Positions 8,834 to 16,971 of a stretch of DNA of 64,000 nt are shown one piece after another. Each line of letters begins with the position of its first letter. Position 1 is the stretch's first letter. Position numbers and translations under genes: made by a program. The stretch spans positions 7,316,001 through 7,380,000 of the forward strand of contig NZ_BJOR01000001.1 of NCBI RefSeq assembly GCF_006540305.1, read 5' to 3'. The notes under the pieces were generated by a model. That model did not search any database. It was not told where the DNA came from and saw only the letters and a program-made list of their open reading frames with translations. This stretch comes from Streptomyces sp. 6-11-2 (GTDB lineage: Bacteria > Actinomycetota > Actinomycetes > Streptomycetales > Streptomycetaceae).

Positions 8834-10242
8834 TCATGGCCGCTCACAAGAACACCGCCACCGCCCCGGACACCGCGGGCCACAGAGCGCTGGGCAGCGA
8901 CGACTACGCACTCGCCCGCGTCCCGCGCGACGAACGGCTCGGTTTCTGGACGATGCTGCTCCAGTGGCTCGCCCAGTCCGGATCGATCTCGCAGTTCACG
9001 CTCGGCGCCACGATCGGCGTCGGCATGTCCTTCGGCAACGCGCTCCTCGCCTTCACCCTCGGCGCGGTGATCCTGGAAGTCGTGATCTTCGCGATCGGCC
9101 TGGCCGGGATGCGCGAGGGCCTCGCGACCCCGCTGCTGACCCGCTGGGTCGGCTTCGGCCGCAACGGCTCCGCGCTGGTCAGCCTCGTCATCGCCATCAG
9201 CCTCGTCGGCTGGTTCGGAGTGCAGAACACGATCTTCGGCAACAGCGTCTCCGCGCTGGTCGGCGGCCCCTCGTGGCTGTGGTGCGTCGTCGCGGGACTG
9301 GCGATCACCGTCCTGGTGGTCTTCGGCTTCCGGTACATGGCGGTCTTCGCGAAGATCGTCACCCCGCTGTTCTTCGCGATGGTCGCCTGGTCCGTCACCG
9401 ACGCCCTGACCAAGCACTCGATCTCGGACCTGATCCACTCGCCGGCCCCCGGCCCGGCGGTCCCGCTGTCGGTCGCCGCGACCGCCATCGCGGGCGGCTT
9501 CATGACCGGCGCGATCGTCGCGCCCGAGATGACCCGCTACAACAAGAAGGGCGCGCACGTCTTCGTGCAGAGCGCCTCCTCCATGATCCTGTCCGAGTAC
9601 ATCGTCGGCATGACCGGTGTCCTCCTCGGCCACATGGTGGGCAGCAACCAGGTCTCCCAGATCGTGCTCTCCACCTCCGGCGTCTTCGGTGTGCTGGTCG
9701 TCCTGATGTCCACGGCGAAGATCAACGACTGGAACCTGTACGGCTCCTCGCTGGGCGTCGTGAACTTCTTCCAGGTCGTCTTCCGCAAGCGTCTGAGCCG
9801 CGGCGCGGTCACCATCGTCCTCGGCCTCGCCGGCACCCTCCTGTCCGCGGTCGGCATCATGACCCACTTCACCGACTTCCTGACGGTGCTCGGCGTGGCC
9901 ATCCCGCCGGTCGGCGGCATCATCGTCGCCGAGTACTGGGTGGTGCGCCGCATGCGCGGACCGCTCGACGCCACCCGCGAGACGCAGACCCTGCCCGCCA
10001 CCTCACCGGTCTGGGTGCCGATGTCCCTGGTCATCTGGGCCGTGGCGTTCTGCGTCGGCAAGTTCTACGACGGCGGTATCCCCGCTCTCAACTCCCTGCT
10101 GACCGCCTTCGTCCTCTACTGCGTGCTCGGGCTCGCCGGGTGGGTCAGGACGTACGGCACCACCACCCTCGACGACGAGTCCGCCGACGGCACCGGGCCG
10201 TCCCCGGCCGCCACCGGCAAGGCCCCCGTAGGAGCGTCATGA
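8830..10242 (+). CDS. NCS1-family permease (cytosine/purine/hydantoin type)
   Basis: About 470 residues with some twelve hydrophobic helices. NCS1 features include the N-terminal VPRDERLGFWTMLLQWLAQSG segment, GWFGVQNTIFGNSVSAL in the substrate-binding region, and GGFMTGAIVAPEMTRYNKKG. Family members import cytosine, purines, hydantoins, thiamin precursors or related heterocycles and ureides. The GTG at 8830 overlaps the previous stop as GTGA; ATG at 8836 is an equally possible start. Between DUF1177 and M20 genes it probably brings in the substrate that they process. The exact solute cannot be told. Confidence 0.88.
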   Translation: MIMAAHKNTATAPDTAGHRALGSDDYALARVPRDERLGFWTMLLQWLAQSGSISQFTLGATIGVGMSFGNALLAFTLGAVILEVVIFAIGLAGMREGLATPLLTRWVGFGRNGSALVSLVIAISLVGWFGVQNTIFGNSVSALVGGPSWLWCVVAGLAITVLVVFGFRYMAVFAKIVTPLFFAMVAWSVTDALTKHSISDLIHSPAPGPAVPLSVAATAIAGGFMTGAIVAPEMTRYNKKGAHVFVQSASSMILSEYIVGMTGVLLGHMVGSNQVSQIVLSTSGVFGVLVVLMSTAKINDWNLYGSSLGVVNFFQVVFRKRLSRGAVTIVLGLAGTLLSAVGIMTHFTDFLTVLGVAIPPVGGIIVAEYWVVRRMRGPLDATRETQTLPATSPVWVPMSLVIWAVAFCVGKFYDGGIPALNSLLTAFVLYCVLGLAGWVRTYGTTTLDDESADGTGPSPAATGKAPVGAS

Positions 10243-11564
10243 CCACCACCCCCTCACTCGTCACCGCCTCCGAGGAGGCACAGCGTGAGGTCGTCGAACT
10301 GTGCGCGGAGCTGATCCGTTTCGACACCTCCAACCCCACCAGCGACGAGCGGGCCTGCGCGGACCGCGTCGTCGAGCTCCTCGCCGAGGCCGGCGTCACC
10401 TCGGAGCTGGTGGAGAGCGCGCCCGGCCGCGCCAACGTCGTCGCCCGCATCCCCGGCGGTGATCCCGGCCGCGGGGCCCTGCTCGTCCACGGCCACCTGG
10501 ACGTCGTACCGGCCGACCCGGACGAGTGGCAGGTGCCGCCGTTCTCCGGCGAGATCCGCGACGGCTACCTGTGGGGCCGGGGCGCCATCGACATGAAGGA
10601 CACGGTGGCGGTCATGCTGGCCACCGCCCGGCACTTCGCCCGCACCGGCACCCGGCCGTCCCGCGACATCGTCCTGGCCTTCCTCGCCGACGAGGAGGCG
10701 GGCGGCCGGTACGGGGCGCACTGGCTGGTCGAGCACCGGCCCGAGCTGTTCGCCGGAGTCACCGAGGCGATCGGCGAGGGCGGCGGGTTCAGCTACGCGC
10801 TCGACGACACCCGGCGGCTGTACCCGATCGAGAACGCCCAGCGCGGTATGGCCTGGATGGAACTGACGGCCACCGGCCGCGCGGGCCACGGCTCCTCGCC
10901 CAACGACGAGAACGCGGTCACCGACCTCGCCGAGTCGCTCACCCGCATCGGCCGCCACACCTTCCCGATCCGCCTGATCGAACCGGTGCGCGCGCTGTTC
11001 GCCGAGGCCGCCCGGCTCCAGGGCGTCGACATCGACTTCGACGCCGAGGACCTCGACAAGGAGCTCGCCAAGCTCGGCCCGGTCGCCGACTTCATGCAGG
11101 TGGTGCTGCGCAACTCCGCCAACCCCACCATGCTCTCGGCTGGCTACCAGACCAACGTGATCCCGGGCCGGGCCACCGCCCGCGTCGACGGCCGCTTCCT
11201 GCCCGGCCACGAGCAGGAACTCGTCGACACCATCGACGCGTTGCTCCTGCCGTCGGTCGCCCGGCAGTGGGTCAACCACGACATCGCCATGGAGACCTCC
11301 TTCGACGGCCCCCTCGTCGACGCGATGTGCGCGGCGGTGCGCGCCGAGGACCCCGACGGGCATCCGGTGCCGTACTGCAACCCGGGTGGCACCGACGCGA
11401 AGGCCTTCACGAAGCTCGGCGTCCGCTGCTTCGGCTTCAAGGGCCTGAAACTGCCCCACGACCTGGACTACGGCCGCCTCTTCCACGGGGTGGACGAACG
11501 AGTCCCCCTCGAAGGCCTCCGCTTCGGCGTCCGGGTGATGACCCGCCTGTGGCAGAACTGCTGA
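10239..11564 (+). CDS. M20-family metallohydrolase (ArgE/DapE/carboxypeptidase G2 type)
   Basis: About 441 residues, cytoplasmic. M20 landmarks: LLVHGHLDVVPADPDEW (first metal His and Asp), LWGRGAIDMKDTVAVM (bridging Asp), AFLADEEAGGRYGAHWL (catalytic and metal Glu), the dimerisation-domain segment with RAGHGSSPNDENAV, and GGTDAKAF toward the C-terminus. It would hydrolyse an amide bond in an N-acyl amino acid, dipeptide or carbamoyl compound using two zinc ions. The ATG at 10239 overlaps the permease stop as ATGA. A strong bidirectional hairpin follows. The context suggests it acts on the compound imported by the NCS1 permease or the upstream ABC system. Confidence 0.9.
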   Translation: MTTTPSLVTASEEAQREVVELCAELIRFDTSNPTSDERACADRVVELLAEAGVTSELVESAPGRANVVARIPGGDPGRGALLVHGHLDVVPADPDEWQVPPFSGEIRDGYLWGRGAIDMKDTVAVMLATARHFARTGTRPSRDIVLAFLADEEAGGRYGAHWLVEHRPELFAGVTEAIGEGGGFSYALDDTRRLYPIENAQRGMAWMELTATGRAGHGSSPNDENAVTDLAESLTRIGRHTFPIRLIEPVRALFAEAARLQGVDIDFDAEDLDKELAKLGPVADFMQVVLRNSANPTMLSAGYQTNVIPGRATARVDGRFLPGHEQELVDTIDALLLPSVARQWVNHDIAMETSFDGPLVDAMCAAVRAEDPDGHPVPYCNPGGTDAKAFTKLGVRCFGFKGLKLPHDLDYGRLFHGVDERVPLEGLRFGVRVMTRLWQNC

Positions 11565-11590
11565 CCGGCCCCACCCCCACCTTTACGCCT

Positions 11591-11634
11591 CCCCGTGCGG
11601 TTCGGCGAGCAGACGCTCGCCGAACCGCACGGGG
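11591..11634. terminator. Bidirectional terminator between M20 and TetR genes
   Basis: A perfect 20-base inverted repeat with left arm at 11591-11610, a four-base AGAC loop and right arm at 11615-11634, followed by CTTTCC. It lies between two convergent genes. Confidence 0.85.
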
Positions 11635-11651
11635 CTTTCCGCGTGGCTGGG

Positions 11652-12368
11652 TCAGTCGCTTCCGAGGCCGTCGATCAGGCGGTTGAGGAAGCGGGTGAAC
11701 GTCGCTTCAGGGGTGAGGGGGCGGCCGGGGGCGGAGAGGGCCGCGGCGAGTTCCGGGTGGTGGCCGTCCGCGGCGACGGCGGCGAGGTAACGGGCTTCGG
11801 CCGCGGCTCGACCGGGCGCCTGTGAGGCCGAGGCCTGGGCGATCTCGTGGGTGACGTGACCGACCACGAACGCGGTGAGCTGAGCGAAGACCTCCAGCCT
11901 CGCCGCACCGTCCAGCCCGGTGGGCCGCAGGGCGGCGAGCGCGCGTTCCATGAAGGCCAGCGTATGGGGGCCGGGAGTGCGGCGGGTGGACAGGGCGGCG
12001 GGCAGCCAGGGATGCCGCAGCATCAGGGCGCGCTGGAGGTGGGCGACGGCCTTGATGTCGGCGCGCCAGTCGCCCGTGGGCGCGACCGTGGTCGGCAGTT
12101 CGCCGCTGACGTGGTCGACCATCAGCTCCAGCAGCGTCTCCTTGTCGGGGGCGTAGCTGTAGAGCGACATGACACCGGCTCCGACCCGTGCGGCGACCCG
12201 GCGCATGGTGACCGCTTCCAGCCCTTCCGCGTCCGCCAGTTCGACGGCTGCCGCCGTGATCGCCTCACGGCTGTAGGCGGGTCTGCGGCCCCTGCGGGGC
12301 TGGAGGTGCCCCAGCCACAGCTGTTCGGGGTCGACGCCCGTGGCGCCGGTCTCTCCGTCTCGGGACAC
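11652..12368 (-). CDS. TetR-family transcriptional regulator
   Basis: About 238 residues. The helix-turn-helix spans roughly residues 30-75 (REAITAAAVELADAEGLEAV, MRRVAARVGAGVMSLYSYAP), and the C-terminal half matches the tetracycline-repressor-like ligand domain (MLRHPWLPAAL, AFMERALAAL, TAFVVGHVTHE). The GTG at 12368 is chosen because AAAGGAG lies ten bases upstream; no earlier ATG or GTG in this frame has such a site. It is divergent from a CocE-type hydrolase gene, and two matching palindromes lie between them, so it probably represses itself and the hydrolase. Its ligand is not predictable. Confidence 0.9.
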   Translation of the reverse strand: MSRDGETGATGVDPEQLWLGHLQPRRGRRPAYSREAITAAAVELADAEGLEAVTMRRVAARVGAGVMSLYSYAPDKETLLELMVDHVSGELPTTVAPTGDWRADIKAVAHLQRALMLRHPWLPAALSTRRTPGPHTLAFMERALAALRPTGLDGAARLEVFAQLTAFVVGHVTHEIAQASASQAPGRAAAEARYLAAVAADGHHPELAAALSAPGRPLTPEATFTRFLNRLIDGLGSD

Positions 12369-12436
12369 GGACTTCGTGCTCCTTTCCTCGTACGCGACAC
12401 CGCCCTCGCGGGTGTCATCCAAGCATCCTCCATTCG

Positions 12437-12472
12437 CGTACGCTGTACGGAAACATTCTCGTACACTGTACG
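12437..12472. promoter_or_regulatory. Two tandem 13-base palindromes, probable TetR operators
   Basis: CGTAC-GCT-GTACG at 12437-12449 and CGTAC-ACT-GTACG at 12460-12472 are perfect five-base-arm dyads, each followed by GGAAA and 23 bases apart centre to centre. They lie just upstream of the hydrolase gene in the divergent gap. A pair of identical half-site arms on the same face of the helix fits cooperative TetR-family binding. Confidence 0.65.
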
Positions 12473-12491
12473 GAAAACGAGGAGGGCAACG

Positions 12492-14177
12492 ATGGCAGCA
12501 CGCACACACGGCCCTGCGCCGGCGCACACCTGGGCACCGCCTTCCGGCAAGGCGCCCCTGGTCTCACGGCTGATGAGGGCGACCTGGCGCGGGCTCCCGC
12601 GCACACGGCACGACGCCGGACGGGAGCCGGGGCTGGTGGTTCCGGCCGCGGACGGCAGCCCGTTGATCACCGACCACTACTTCCCGCGCGCACAGGGCGA
12701 CTTCCCCACCCTCCTGGTGCGCTCGCCCTACGGCAGGGGTCTGCCCTGGTCCCCCATGTACGGCATGCTCTTCGCCGAACAGGGCTTTCACGTCGTCCTG
12801 CAGAGCTGCCGCGGCACCGGCGGTTCAGGCGGTGCGTTCCATCTGTGGCGCAACGAGGCGGAGGACGGCCGGGCCACGGTGTCCTGGCTGCGTGAGCAGC
12901 CCTGGTTCAACGGAACGCTGGGGACCGTGGGCCCCAGTTACCTCGGCTACGTGCAGTGGGCTCTCGCCCTGGAGCCGCCACCGGAGCTGAAGGCGATGGT
13001 GGTGCAGGTGGGCCTGCACGATCCCCACGCCCTCTTCCACGCGGACGGCACACTTCGCCTGGAGAACGTCCTCGCCGTCGGCGCGGGCATGACCTATCAG
13101 CACCAGGGGATGGCACCGTTTCTGAGGGCGACGCTGCGTCTCCAGCGCCGCCTGCGTGACGTCACCTTCGCGCAGCCGCTGCGCGGGGCGTACGCGTCCG
13201 CCCTCGGGGGCGAAGTGCCCTGGCTGGACGACGTGATGACGCACCCGGACGCCGACGACGCGTACTGGCGCGGCGCGTCACCGGCAGCGGCGGCGGACCG
13301 GCTGAACGTGCCGACCAGCCTGATCACCGGATGGCACGACGCACTGGTCGACCAGACCTTCGCACAGTACGAGCGACTGCGCCGGTCCGGCTGCCGGACC
13401 GCCCTGCTCGTCGGCCCGTGGACCCACACCTCCGCACTGCAGCAGGGGTGGCCCGAGATGTTCGCCGAGAGCCTCGCCTGGCTGCGCGCCCACCTGTGCG
13501 GCGACTCCTCCGGCCTGCGCCCCACCGCGGTGCGCGTGCACATCGGTGGCGAGGACGCCTGGCGCGACCTCGACGACTGGCCGGCGGCCCCGGCCACCAC
13601 CACGTGGTTCCCCACCCCGGACGGGCATCTCACCCGGCAGGCCCCCACGGACTCCGGACCACTGGCGTCGTTCCGCTACGACCCGGCCGATCCCACCCCG
13701 TCCCTCGGCGGCCCGCTGCTTTCCCGCGGTGCCGGTCCTCGCGACAACAGCGGCCTGGAAGCCCGGGACGACGTCCTGACGTTCACCGGCCCGCCGCTGA
13801 CCGAACCCGTGGACGTCCTCGGCCCGGTCTCCGCCCGGCTGGGCATCTCCACGGACACCGGCCACGCCGACGTCTTCACCCGCCTGTGCGACGTGGACCC
13901 ACAGGGCCGCTCGGTCAACGTCTGCGACGGGCTGGGCCGGACGAGGACGGCCGGGCAGGCGCCCGCGCGGGTCACCGTGCCCATGAGCGCCACCGCCCAC
14001 CGCTTCGCCGCCGGTCACCGCATACGCTGGCAGGTCAGCGCGGGCGCTCATCCGCGCTATGCCCGCAATCCCGGTACCGGCGAGTCTCCGGTGGACGCCA
14101 CCACCTTCACAGCGGTGCGCGTCACACTGCACGCGGACTCCGCACTGACGCTCGCCCACGGTTCCGGACCGGCTTGA
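12492..14177 (+). CDS. CocE/NonD-family alpha/beta hydrolase (X-Pro dipeptidyl-peptidase S15 type)
   Basis: About 561 residues. The N-terminal catalytic domain has the nucleophile motif GPSYLGYVQWAL with Ser149, the oxyanion region QSCRGTGGSGG, and the ITGWHDALVDQTF segment supplying the catalytic Asp. The C-terminal half is the galactose-binding-like X-Pro peptidase domain (AGHRIRWQVSAGAHPRYARN). Relatives hydrolyse cocaine-type esters, glutaryl-7-ACA or dipeptidyl substrates. No signal peptide is present. The ATG at 12492 has GGAGGG upstream. It is divergent from a TetR gene with tandem operators. Substrate is unknown. Confidence 0.9.
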   Translation: MAARTHGPAPAHTWAPPSGKAPLVSRLMRATWRGLPRTRHDAGREPGLVVPAADGSPLITDHYFPRAQGDFPTLLVRSPYGRGLPWSPMYGMLFAEQGFHVVLQSCRGTGGSGGAFHLWRNEAEDGRATVSWLREQPWFNGTLGTVGPSYLGYVQWALALEPPPELKAMVVQVGLHDPHALFHADGTLRLENVLAVGAGMTYQHQGMAPFLRATLRLQRRLRDVTFAQPLRGAYASALGGEVPWLDDVMTHPDADDAYWRGASPAAAADRLNVPTSLITGWHDALVDQTFAQYERLRRSGCRTALLVGPWTHTSALQQGWPEMFAESLAWLRAHLCGDSSGLRPTAVRVHIGGEDAWRDLDDWPAAPATTTWFPTPDGHLTRQAPTDSGPLASFRYDPADPTPSLGGPLLSRGAGPRDNSGLEARDDVLTFTGPPLTEPVDVLGPVSARLGISTDTGHADVFTRLCDVDPQGRSVNVCDGLGRTRTAGQAPARVTVPMSATAHRFAAGHRIRWQVSAGAHPRYARNPGTGESPVDATTFTAVRVTLHADSALTLAHGSGPA

Positions 14178-14232
14178 CGCTTCGACGCCCGGCGGCCCGG
14201 CGGTGCTGCCGGACGGCGAACGGCACACGTCG

Positions 14233-14274
14233 ACGCGGGCCCCGTCGGGAGTGAACTCCCGACGGGGCCCGCGT
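14233..14274. terminator. Bidirectional terminator between hydrolase and MFS genes
   Basis: A perfect 19-base inverted repeat (14233-14251 and 14256-14274) with a TGAA loop, between the convergent hydrolase and MFS transporter genes and ending three bases before the MFS stop codon. Confidence 0.8.
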
Positions 14275-14276
14275 GC

Positions 14277-15719
14277 TCAACGCGCTTCCGCAGCCGCCGG
14301 TTTGGGGATGAGGAACGACGTCACGACGGCGACGGCCATGATGACCGCACCGGTGATCATGGCCGTCGTGTAGTCGCCGGTCGACGACGGGTCCGCGGGC
14401 GCGGCCGCGGTCTTGACCGCGTACAGCACCGCGAAGCTCAGACCGGCGCCGAGGTTGAACGCACCCGCGTTCAGACCGGGCAGGAACCCGGGGTTCTCAC
14501 GCGGGGACAGCACGATGCCGAGCCCGTTGAGCACGATGTTCCCGATCCCGGCATAGGTGATCCCCACCAGGATGGACGCCGTCAGCAGCAGGGCGCGCGA
14601 ATGGCCGTGCAGCGTGAGGATCATCAGTACGACGGTCGCCGCGGCGCCGATGAGGCCGATCCGCAGGATCCGGCCGTAGCCGAAGGTGGCGGCCAGCCGG
14701 CCCGCGATCGGGCCCATGGCCAGTCCGGCCAGGGCGTACGGCGTGAGGGTCCACCACGCGGACTGCTGCGCGGACATGCCCAGTCCGGCCTGCGCGTCCT
14801 CGGCGAACGCCGGGATCAGCCCGTTCATGACGGCGAACACACCCGTCATGGTGAGTACCGTCGTCAGCAGGAGCGCCCATGTGGAGCGCTGCCGCAGATG
14901 GCGCGTGGCGACCAGCGGATGCCCGCTGCGGTCCTCGTTGCGCCAGAACAGCGCGAAGGCGGCCGCGGCGACGACGACGAGCAGGGCGATCAGCGGCCAG
15001 TTGGCCGCGGCGAGCTTGCCGGCCTCGTTCAGCGCGATGAGCAGCGAGCCGACCGAGACCACGAGGAGCACGACGCCGGGCCAGTCCATGCGCGCGGTGA
15101 CCGGCGCCTTGGACTCGCGGCTCATCAGAGCGACCATCCCCGTGGCGACCGCCGCCACGACGGCCATCGCCCAGAAGACCGACTGGAACCCGTGGTGGTC
15201 GGAGAGGTAGCCGCCCGCAAGGGAGTCGACACCGGCGACTCCGCCGTTGAAGGCGGTGATCACACCGAGCAGGGTGCCGTAGCGCTTGGGCTCGGTCACC
15301 TCCTCCCGCAGCATGATCAGGCACAGCGGGACGACCGGGCCGCTCACGCCCTGGATGACGCGCCCGGCGAACAGGACCGGGACGTTGTGCGCGAACGCGG
15401 CGACGACACATCCGACGGCCATCAGGGCCAGCATGCCGGTGAGGACCTTGCGGCGGCCGACGACATCGCCCAGCCGTGGCAGGAACAGCGAGAACAGGGC
15501 CGCGGAGGTGAAGAACGCGGTCTGGGTGAGCCCGATCTCCGCGGAGGTGGCGTGGAGGGCGCCCTCCATGCTCTTCAGCGCTGGGCTGATCATGCTGGCG
15601 TTGAGCTGGAAGGCCACGCACGCGGCGAGCAGCGCGGTCAGCAGCACACCGATCCGGACGGGGGAGCCCTGCCCCGAGCCTGGCGGTCTGTCGGTTGTGG
15701 AAACGCTGGGAACGGTCAT
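14277..15719 (-). CDS. MFS transporter, probable nucleoside carrier
   Basis: About 480 residues with roughly fourteen predicted membrane helices, like the drug:H+ antiporter-2 branch of the major facilitator superfamily. The A-loop motif LPRLGDVVGRRKVL follows the second helix, and GRVIQGVSGPVVPLCLIMLR fits the motif C region. It ends in KPAAAEAR. The ATG at 15719 overlaps the nucleoside hydrolase stop (ATGA), so the two are translationally coupled. Although the family often exports drugs, the coupling to a nucleoside hydrolase and nearby ribokinase points to nucleoside uptake; this is inference. Confidence 0.87.
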   Translation of the reverse strand: MTVPSVSTTDRPPGSGQGSPVRIGVLLTALLAACVAFQLNASMISPALKSMEGALHATSAEIGLTQTAFFTSAALFSLFLPRLGDVVGRRKVLTGMLALMAVGCVVAAFAHNVPVLFAGRVIQGVSGPVVPLCLIMLREEVTEPKRYGTLLGVITAFNGGVAGVDSLAGGYLSDHHGFQSVFWAMAVVAAVATGMVALMSRESKAPVTARMDWPGVVLLVVSVGSLLIALNEAGKLAAANWPLIALLVVVAAAAFALFWRNEDRSGHPLVATRHLRQRSTWALLLTTVLTMTGVFAVMNGLIPAFAEDAQAGLGMSAQQSAWWTLTPYALAGLAMGPIAGRLAATFGYGRILRIGLIGAAATVVLMILTLHGHSRALLLTASILVGITYAGIGNIVLNGLGIVLSPRENPGFLPGLNAGAFNLGAGLSFAVLYAVKTAAAPADPSSTGDYTTAMITGAVIMAVAVVTSFLIPKPAAAEAR

Positions 15720-16663
15720 GCCTGGACGTCGCCGATCCGCTCGAGGGCGTCCACCACCAGGTTCCAGAACCGCTCGTGGTCGAGCTTCACCGCGACCTGG
15801 GTGTGGCAGTCGTCCGGGGCCGGCGCCCGGAAGTCGGCCACGGTCATGCCGAGGGTAAGGGTGCCGGTGAGCTCGATGTCCACCGGGGCCTTGCGCACCG
15901 TCATGACCTCCGGGTCGATGACGTAGGCGACCGCGCAGGGGTCGTGCACGGGCGGGAACTCGAAGCCCTGGGCCTGCTCGTACATCGCGCCGAAGAAGTC
16001 CAGCAGCTCCAGGACGAACTTGGCGGGCGCGGTGCCGACCGCGGCGATCTTCTCGGTGACGGCGGGCGTCGCGAGCGCCTGGTGCGTGAGGTCGAGACCG
16101 ACCATGGTGACCGGCCAGCTCTCGTTGAAGACGATGTGCGCGGCCTCGGGGTCGATCTTGATGTTGAACTCGGCGACCGCGCTCCAGTTGCCCTCGTGGT
16201 AGCCGCCGCCCATCAGGACGACCTCGCGGACGCGCGAGGCGATGCGCGGCTCCTTGCGGACCGCCATGGCGATGTTGGTCAGACCGGCGGTCGGCACGAT
16301 CGTGATCTCGCCCGGCTCGTGCGACATGACCGTGTCGATGATCAGGTCGACCGCGTGGCGGCGGTCCAGCTCCAGGGTCGGCTCGGGCAGCACGGGTCCG
16401 TCGAGCCCGGACTCGCCGTGGATGTCCGGCGCCGTCTCGATGGCGCGCACCAGAGGCCGGGGGCAACCCGCGGCGAAGGGCACCCCGGTGATCCCGGCGA
16501 TGCGGGCCACGGACAGGGCGTTGCGGGTCACCTTCTCCAGCGTCTGGTTCCCGACCACGGTCGTGACGGCCACGAGCTCGATCTCGGGGTTGCCGTGCGC
16601 CAGAAGCATGGCGATGGCGTCGTCGTGCCCCGGGTCGCAGTCGAGGATGATCTTTCTGGCCAA
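15716..16663 (-). CDS. Inosine-uridine-preferring nucleoside hydrolase
   Basis: About 315 residues, cytoplasmic. The DCDPGHDDAIAML motif (residues 8-20) is the calcium-binding signature of IU-nucleoside hydrolases, and later VLMGGGYHEGNWSAVAEFNI and VHDPCAVAYVI supply ribose- and metal-binding residues. It splits ribonucleosides to a base and ribose. The start is a TTG at 16663 with AAAGGGG upstream; no ATG or GTG fits the conserved N-terminus. It is the first gene of a two-gene operon with the MFS transporter, divergent from a LacI regulator, and ribokinase lies on the other side, giving a full import-cleave-phosphorylate route for ribose. Confidence 0.93.
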   Translation of the reverse strand: MARKIILDCDPGHDDAIAMLLAHGNPEIELVAVTTVVGNQTLEKVTRNALSVARIAGITGVPFAAGCPRPLVRAIETAPDIHGESGLDGPVLPEPTLELDRRHAVDLIIDTVMSHEPGEITIVPTAGLTNIAMAVRKEPRIASRVREVVLMGGGYHEGNWSAVAEFNIKIDPEAAHIVFNESWPVTMVGLDLTHQALATPAVTEKIAAVGTAPAKFVLELLDFFGAMYEQAQGFEFPPVHDPCAVAYVIDPEVMTVRKAPVDIELTGTLTLGMTVADFRAPAPDDCHTQVAVKLDHERFWNLVVDALERIGDVQA

Positions 16664-16771
16664 CGGAGAGCCCCTTTGCTCGCTTACCTTTGGTGAAACC
16701 GATCTCCGGGGACGCCCAGGGGCGGACGCGTCCGGAGGGCGCCGAGTGGTCCGGCGCCTCGGGAGACGTTA

Positions 16772-16787
16772 GGGAAAACGTTCTCCC
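16772..16787. promoter_or_regulatory. LacI-type operator 1 (nucleoside hydrolase side)
   Basis: GGGAAAACGTTCTCCC is a near-perfect dyad centred on AACGTT, typical of LacI-family operators. It lies 109 bases upstream of the nucleoside hydrolase start. The gap between the divergent genes (16664-16971) contains this site, a second similar site and nothing else recognised. Confidence 0.65.
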
Positions 16788-16883
16788 GAACATTCGCCCA
16801 TTCCTCACCGATGTGTCAATGGCGGTTACATCTTTCTTTCACCTCCCCCTACTCCGTGGCGGCCTGCGACGGAAGGGGCGGGT

Positions 16884-16895
16884 GATAACGTTCTC
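16884..16895. promoter_or_regulatory. LacI-type operator 2 (lacI side)
   Basis: GATAACGTTCTC shares the AACGTT core and flanking GA-n/n-TC symmetry with operator 1, 113 bases away. It lies 77 bases upstream of the LacI gene and suggests autoregulation. Confidence 0.55.
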
Positions 16896-16971
16896 CGGCA
16901 TCGGTGCTGGTCGGTGCTGGTTGCTCCTGTGGCGGCCAGGAAACCGACCCGACGGAAGGGGGCGGAGTACG

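Noticed and set aside
14277..16808. A single 843-residue MFS fusion protein
   Set aside because: The upstream half reads the nucleoside hydrolase gene out of frame; the MFS starts at ATG 15719 in an ATGA overlap.
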